Positions 38,756 through 43,087 of a DNA stretch of 43,087 nucleotides are shown one piece after another. The stretch spans positions 1 through 43,087 of the forward strand of contig CAUEUD010000004.1 in assembly GCA_959020865.1 (NCBI GenBank), in the 5' to 3' direction. How positions within the stretch are numbered: position 1 is the first letter of the stretch; the number at the start of each line of letters is the position of its first letter. Source of the DNA: Eubacterium limosum (GTDB lineage: Bacteria > Bacillota > Clostridia > Eubacteriales > Eubacteriaceae). The notes beneath the pieces were generated by a model. That model did not search any database, was not told the origin of the DNA, and was given only the letters and a program-made list of their open reading frames with translations. A program made the translations under genes and the position numbers.

Positions 38756-39119
38756 GCTGTCCGGACCTTTGCAACGGTCAGCCCCGAGTATTTCATTTTT
38801 GACCGCTATGAGTTGTGACGGACTTTAGCGGTCGTTCCTGTTTATGCAGCCTGCGATAAACGCAGTGACGCCCAAGAGTCGTTTTTTTGATGCTTTCAAA
38901 TCCCTGCTGCGTTTGCCCGCGATTCTGAAAAGATTAAATTAAGCACAAAATTTTCCTTTCAGGGCCTTTTTGGGCTTTTTGGAAGTTTATTTTACTTAAA
39001 AAAGCCTGTTTTTGGCATTGGATGGCAGTTTTTCAAAAAGCAGGATTTTTTTGGATGCGGTATCATAGGGTCAAGCTTAAAAAACAAACGAACACCGGTG
39101 TTCCGAAAGGAACTTTACA
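38756..39119. other. AT-rich gap before the antirepressor gene
   Basis: 364 bp without a gene. I see a possible -10 element (TATCAT at 39061) and a perfect 14-bp palindrome (39090-39103) near its right end, and otherwise only A/T-rich sequence and short G/C tracts such as AGGGCCTTTTTGGGC. Confidence 0.5.
39090..39103. promoter_or_regulatory. Palindrome GAACACCGGTGTTC before the antirepressor gene
   Basis: A perfect 14-bp inverted repeat 16 bp before the start codon, overlapping the ribosome binding region side of the leader. It resembles repressor sites of phage or LexA type but does not have the N4 spacing of the standard CGAAC-N4-GTTCG box. Confidence 0.5.
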
Positions 39120-39983
39120 ATGCAGAATACAAACAAAACCCAAACCGCCGAAAGCCGCCTGATTCAGAAGGTTTTTGAGAGTGAGGAATTTGCGCGCGTG
39201 CGCACCCTGGTAAGCCCGGGCGAAGATCAGGAACTTTCGCCGACGGTCTATTTTGTGGCCAAGGACGTCTGCGACGCCATGGACTACCAGAACCACCGAC
39301 AGGCCGTCAAGCGCCATGTGGAGCCCGAGGACGTTCTGAGCCGCGGGGTTCTTGACAAATATGGCCGCCGCCGCAGAACGCTGGTGATCAACGAGAGCGG
39401 CCTCTTTGCCCTCATCCTGGCCAGCCGACAGGACAAGGCCCGCCGTTTCCGCCACTATGTGACCAGCGTGATCCTGCCCGCCATCCTCCACTACGGCGCT
39501 TATATCGACCCTGGGCAACTGGAGGCCCTGAAAAAGGATCCCCGGGGCATCGAGATCCTGGCTCAGAACCTTGAGCGCATGTTCCGCCGCTGTGACGTCA
39601 TGGAATACCAGATGAAAAAAGCCCAGACGGATTATCAGAGAATCCTGCCCGACGCCCTGTTCGGCCAGACCATCCAGGTGTCTGAGGACTGTATCAGCGT
39701 GGGGGCCATGGCCAAGCTCGTTTTTCAGGGGCACAAAAAGAGCATGGGGCAGAACCGCCTGTACGCCTGGCTGAGGGAGCAGGGCTACCTGTGCCGCCAC
39801 TCCTGTTTCTGGAACCAGCCCACCCAGAAGGCCATGGATCTGGGTGTGCTCGTCCTGCGGGAAAACAGCGTCCGGGATAAGCATGGGCGCTGGCACCTTT
39901 ACCAGAAGCCCATGGTGACCCCGAAGGGACAGCGCTATTTCGCGGAGCGGCTGCGCCCCGCAGACAGGGAGAATGAACGATGA
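39120..39983 (+). CDS. Phage-type antirepressor (Bro-N/KilAC-like)
   Basis: 287 residues with GAAAGGAA before the ATG. The N-terminal half has the Bro-N type region (VYFVAKDVCDAMDYQNHRQAVKRHV, LVINESGLFALILASRQDKARRFRHYVTSVILPAI), and the C-terminal half has a KilAC/ANT-type region (QNRLYAWLREQGYLCR, WNQPTQKAMDLG, TPKGQRYFAERL). Antirepressors of temperate phages and conjugative elements relieve repression. It overlaps the next gene by 4 bp. No integrase or structural gene is nearby, so this may be a domesticated or decayed mobile module. Confidence 0.88.
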   Translation: MQNTNKTQTAESRLIQKVFESEEFARVRTLVSPGEDQELSPTVYFVAKDVCDAMDYQNHRQAVKRHVEPEDVLSRGVLDKYGRRRRTLVINESGLFALILASRQDKARRFRHYVTSVILPAILHYGAYIDPGQLEALKKDPRGIEILAQNLERMFRRCDVMEYQMKKAQTDYQRILPDALFGQTIQVSEDCISVGAMAKLVFQGHKKSMGQNRLYAWLREQGYLCRHSCFWNQPTQKAMDLGVLVLRENSVRDKHGRWHLYQKPMVTPKGQRYFAERLRPADRENER

Positions 39984-40591
39984 ACTACCTGACCGAGCTT
40001 CTGGCCTTTTACCGGTGGATGGGGGAGCAGCGGCTCACCCCGCTCCTCCAGGCCTACTGGCATCTGCTCATGTATTACAACAACAAGGCCGCCATTCTGG
40101 CAGAGGACGGACACTGGTACTGGCCTGTGAACTTTCGGGTAGCCAACTCAGTGGTGGGACTGGCCTTGGGCCTTAAAGACCGGTTCAAGATCAATCACCA
40201 GCGCAAGCACCTGGTTAAGCACGGCCGCATCGACTATACCCCGCACACAGGGCAGGAGGCAGGAGATTACCGCCTGATCCCTTTTGATTCGGGCCTTGCC
40301 CAGATCTGGGTGAGGGCGGAAAAAAGTGGCGCCCGCACCATGGTGTGGACGCAGACCCGCACCGGGGGCGCACCAGAGTCTGCACCATTCATAAATACTG
40401 TAAATCATAAACCGTCTTCTCTATATGGTTCTACTCAGGGGGGCGGCGGCGATAATATCATGGGCTTCAATCTTCTGCCCCCGCTGACCGATGAGGAGAA
40501 GGCAGCTGTCCGGGCAGAATACCCCGATAATGACGTGGCCCGCTTTAACGCGGAGTGGGCCTTGAGAGAAAAGAAAGGAGGACTGGCATGA
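39980..40591 (+). CDS. DnaD/replisome-organizer-like phage protein
   Basis: 203 residues. The N-terminus (LQAYWHLLMYYNNKAAILAEDGHWYWPVNFRVANSVVGLALGL, then LVKHGRIDYTPHTGQEAGDYRLIPF) is typical of the winged-helix start of phage or ICE replisome-organizer proteins of Firmicutes. The C-terminal DnaD-like half is short, and a Gly-rich linker (STQGGGGDN) separates a tail of about 40 residues. It overlaps the antirepressor and the next small ORF by 4 bp each, a tight module. The exact function is not established. Confidence 0.7.
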   Translation: MNYLTELLAFYRWMGEQRLTPLLQAYWHLLMYYNNKAAILAEDGHWYWPVNFRVANSVVGLALGLKDRFKINHQRKHLVKHGRIDYTPHTGQEAGDYRLIPFDSGLAQIWVRAEKSGARTMVWTQTRTGGAPESAPFINTVNHKPSSLYGSTQGGGGDNIMGFNLLPPLTDEEKAAVRAEYPDNDVARFNAEWALREKKGGLA

Positions 40592-40785
40592 ACCGTTTAG
40601 GAATCGGCAGGGCCATCCTGCGCAGAAAGCGCCCCTATACCGTCCGGGCAGACGGTACGCTGGAGCTGGAGCTATGGGCAAGAGACGACGAGGAGGCAGA
40701 GGACGCGTTTAACGAATACTGCGAGGCAGTCCAGTATCATCACCCCGAGCTGGTGCTCACCCTGCGCAGTATCCGTGAGGACTGA
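40588..40785 (+). CDS. Hypothetical small protein (65 residues)
   Basis: Start at the ATG at 40588, with AAAGGAGG upstream and an ATGA overlap with the previous gene; the same frame upstream is read through the previous gene. The sequence (MNRLGIGRAILRRKRPYTVRADGTLELELWARDDEEAEDAFNEYCEAV...) has a basic start and an acidic end. I do not recognise it. It belongs to the same transcript as the antirepressor and sigma factor. Confidence 0.65.
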   Translation: MNRLGIGRAILRRKRPYTVRADGTLELELWARDDEEAEDAFNEYCEAVQYHHPELVLTLRSIRED

Positions 40786-40799
40786 GAAAGGAGCTGTGA

Positions 40800-41396
<597 letters not shown>

Positions 41397-41397
41397 A

Positions 41398-41431
41398 AAA
41401 GGGGAGAACTGCAGTGGCAGTTCTCCCCTTT
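41398..41431 (+). other. Perfect hairpin after the sigma gene
   Basis: AAAGGGGAGAACTGC and GCAGTTCTCCCCTTT arms around AGTG, 2 bp after the stop codon. There is no long T run, so it may be a weak terminator or a 3'-end stabiliser. Confidence 0.7.
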
Positions 41432-41486
41432 GGGCTGTGGATAAAACATAAAAAAAGATAAAGAAGTTAAAACAAAAGGCAATTTT

Positions 41487-41624
41487 AGTTAATAGTGAAT
41501 AGTTGTAGAACGCTTTTGCTGGCGCGCAAGCGATTAAAAGTGCGGCCACAGACCGCATCCAATCAAATCTGCCATAGGCAGATTTGCACCGGAACTATCC
41601 ACTATTCACTATCAACTATCAACT
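41487..41624. repeat. MITE-like repeat, family 2, copy 7
   Basis: AGTTAATAGTGAATAGTTG at the left and the inverse CACTATCAACTATCAACTG at the right enclose CTTTTGC/GCGCAAG, GCGGCC-type and AAATCTGCC/GGCAGATTT modules, in inverted order compared with copy 1. It lies in the gap before the sigma54 regulator gene on the other strand. Confidence 0.75.
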
Positions 41625-41677
41625 GAGAAACCTCTTTCTAAAGCTTTATCTCTTCATGATCAATTTTGTCGACACTC

Positions 41678-43078
41678 TCAAAAGGCGTCCTCCCCGCGGA
41701 TATACTTTTGAATCAGCCGGTTGGCGGTGGACTGGCTGACGCCGATGACCTCGGCCAGCTTGCGGCTGGATTTGTACTTGGTGTAGACCTCGTTCACAAG
41801 ATCGCGCTTGATCTCCTCGAGGTTGTAGGTCTTCTGTGCCGCAGGGCCGGCCGGCACCTCGCCCTCCTCGCGCAGGTATTCCCAGAACAGATCCTCCTCC
41901 AGGATCATATGCTCAGAGTAGACCACCAGGCGCTCAATGGCGTTTTTGAGCTGGCGGATATTGCCCGGCCAGTCATAGTCGCTGATGAGGTACATCATCT
42001 TTTTGTCAAAAAGCTTGCTGGTACCGTATTTCTGGTTGTTCTTTTTCAGAAAATAGTTGGCCAGCAGGATAATGTCCTCCTTGCGCTCCCGCAGGGGTGG
42101 AATGGTTACCTTGATGATGTTCAGACGCCAGTAGAGGTCGGAGCGGAACTTTTTCTGTTTGATGAGCTCGATGAGGTTCTGGTTGGTGGCGGCAGTGATG
42201 CGCACATCCACATGCTGGAAGGCGTTGCCCCCCACAGGGATATAGCGCTTATTTTCCAGCACATCCAGGATTTTGGCCTGGAGCGGCAGGGACAGCTCGC
42301 CGATCTCGTCCAGGAAAAGGGTGCCGCCGTCGGCGTTCTTGATGAGCCCGGTACGCCCCTTGGGGTCGGCGCCGGTAAAGGCTCCCGGGACATAGCCGAA
42401 AAGCTCGCTTTCCAGCAGGCTCTCAGGAATTGCGGCGCAGTTGATGGCAAAAAAGGGCTTGTCCCGGCGCAGGCTGTGCTTGTGCAGGGTTTCGGCCAGA
42501 AAGCTCTTGCCCGTACCCGATTCGCCCAGAATCAGCACATTCAGATCTACGTTCACAGCCTTCTCCAGCTTTTTCAGGCAGGCCTTAAAGGCCTCGCCGC
42601 TGCCGATGACCTCGTCGGAGAAATCCGAGTCTGAGGAGACAATGGATTTTTCACTGGTGCGGTAGGAGAGGTCTGTGCGGGTCACGTAGTCCTGGGCTGT
42701 GGAGATGACCAGCTCGATCTCACCGTCTGCGTCAAACACTGGGATATTGACCGACATCAGGCTCTTGTGGGTGATGTAGTACATGTTCTCCGTGACAATG
42801 GGGCACTTCTTCTCCATGACCTCGGCAAAGCTGTGGGGCTCCCAGATGCCGCGCTTGATCTCGCCGCTGGCTTTGCCCACCAGTTCTTCGGGCCGGAGGC
42901 CGTGGTAGCGCATGGAGGAGGGGTTCACATAGACTACCCGTCCGTCCTTGTCATTCACAAAAATTTCCGCAAAAGCGTTCTCCACAATTTTGAGGAGCAG
43001 CTCCTGGGGCAGCTGGCGCAAATAAGCTTCGTATTCTGGGGTGTGTTCGATTTTATCAATGGTAATCAAGTTTCTCAT
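41678..43078 (-). CDS. PAS-containing sigma54-dependent transcriptional activator
   Basis: 466 residues; the ATG at 43078 lies 9 bases from the window edge with no stop before it, so a longer form cannot be excluded. A PAS domain (about 30-135; AFAEIFVNDKDGRVVYVNPSSMRYHG) is followed by the AAA+ domain with Walker A GESGTGKS, the sigma54-contacting GAFTGA and DEIGEL, and arginine-finger type LYWRLN. The C-terminal HTH is SSRKLAEVIGVSQSTANRLIQKYI. It would activate sigma54 promoters upon a PAS-sensed signal, perhaps amino acid or redox. The target is not in the window, probably lying to the right. Confidence 0.92.
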   Translation of the reverse strand: MRNLITIDKIEHTPEYEAYLRQLPQELLLKIVENAFAEIFVNDKDGRVVYVNPSSMRYHGLRPEELVGKASGEIKRGIWEPHSFAEVMEKKCPIVTENMYYITHKSLMSVNIPVFDADGEIELVISTAQDYVTRTDLSYRTSEKSIVSSDSDFSDEVIGSGEAFKACLKKLEKAVNVDLNVLILGESGTGKSFLAETLHKHSLRRDKPFFAINCAAIPESLLESELFGYVPGAFTGADPKGRTGLIKNADGGTLFLDEIGELSLPLQAKILDVLENKRYIPVGGNAFQHVDVRITAATNQNLIELIKQKKFRSDLYWRLNIIKVTIPPLRERKEDIILLANYFLKKNNQKYGTSKLFDKKMMYLISDYDWPGNIRQLKNAIERLVVYSEHMILEEDLFWEYLREEGEVPAGPAAQKTYNLEEIKRDLVNEVYTKYKSSRKLAEVIGVSQSTANRLIQKYIRGEDAF

Positions 43079-43087
43079 TCCGTTTCG

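Noticed and set aside
39085..39105. LexA (SOS) box before the antirepressor
   Set aside because: The arms CGAAC and GTTCC are right, but the middle has six bases instead of four, so I keep it only as an unspecified palindrome.
41666..42634. 322-codon plus-strand frame opposite the sigma54 regulator
   Set aside because: The minus-strand frame contains GESGTGKS and GAFTGA and is clearly the gene.

Overview
The window looks like the chromosome of a Gram-positive, strictly anaerobic, acetogenic Firmicute, most likely of the Eubacterium limosum/callanderi type. This is inferred from gene content: an electron-bifurcating [FeFe]-hydrogenase (HydD-HydB-HydA), paired electron-transfer flavoproteins, UroD-fold (methyltransferase-type) genes, clostridial-type thiamine genes, strong AGGAGG ribosome binding sites and TTGACA-17-TATAAT promoters. 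I see no tRNA, rRNA, CRISPR array or transposase.

Layout. (1) 1-4040: the end of a bifurcating hydrogenase operon, closed by a strong terminator. (2) 4077-7165: a HAD phosphatase and a secreted 5'-nucleotidase with a sortase-like C-terminus. (3) 7257-11376: a thiamine-thiazole operon, thiS-thiF-(repeat cluster)-thiG-thiH-tenI, behind a promoter and a terminator-like leader hairpin. (4) 11720-13865: a MATE exporter and an HD-domain phosphohydrolase. (5) 13854-14892: a 494-bp sequence duplicated in tandem, with no genes. (6) 14998-27676: a large catabolic locus. A glycerol-kinase-like FGGY kinase and a GlpA/GlpB/DUF1667 dehydrogenase are followed by two FAD_binding_4 dehydrogenases and two complete EtfB-EtfA pairs, then a YhfZ-type regulator. 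(7) 27937-29919: a PadR-DUF1700-DUF4097 envelope-type operon with a perfect palindromic operator. (8) 30111-33461: a TatD-associated-type radical SAM protein, a ComK-like small protein behind a leader terminator, and a PAS-GGDEF-EAL protein. (9) 33573-38489: a TetR regulator, two divergent UroD-family methyltransferase-like genes with a 46-residue ORF between them, and an MFS transporter. (10) 39120-41396: a phage-like module of antirepressor, DnaD-like protein, small ORF and sigma factor. (11) 41678-43078: a sigma54-dependent activator.

Two repeat families account for most of the intergenic DNA. One is a short perfect palindrome built on CCCGTATCG-N3-CGATACGGG, with about ten copies, mostly just after stop codons. 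The other is a 120-410 bp MITE-like unit with terminal heptamer inverted repeats and interchangeable internal hairpins, with seven copies. A third sequence of about 180 bp occurs three times next to or inside the second family. It keeps short conserved blocks and potential helices between diverged copies and may be a structured RNA.

The most unusual region is the 11.5-kb kinase/Glp/double-Etf locus. The kinase would phosphorylate a polyol-like substrate and the GlpAB-DUF1667 set would oxidise the product. Two AGPS/GlcD-type flavoenzymes, each paired with its own Etf, would then take part in further oxidations. The organism type probably lacks quinones, so flavin-based electron transfer to NAD or ferredoxin is the plausible sink. 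The substrate is unknown.
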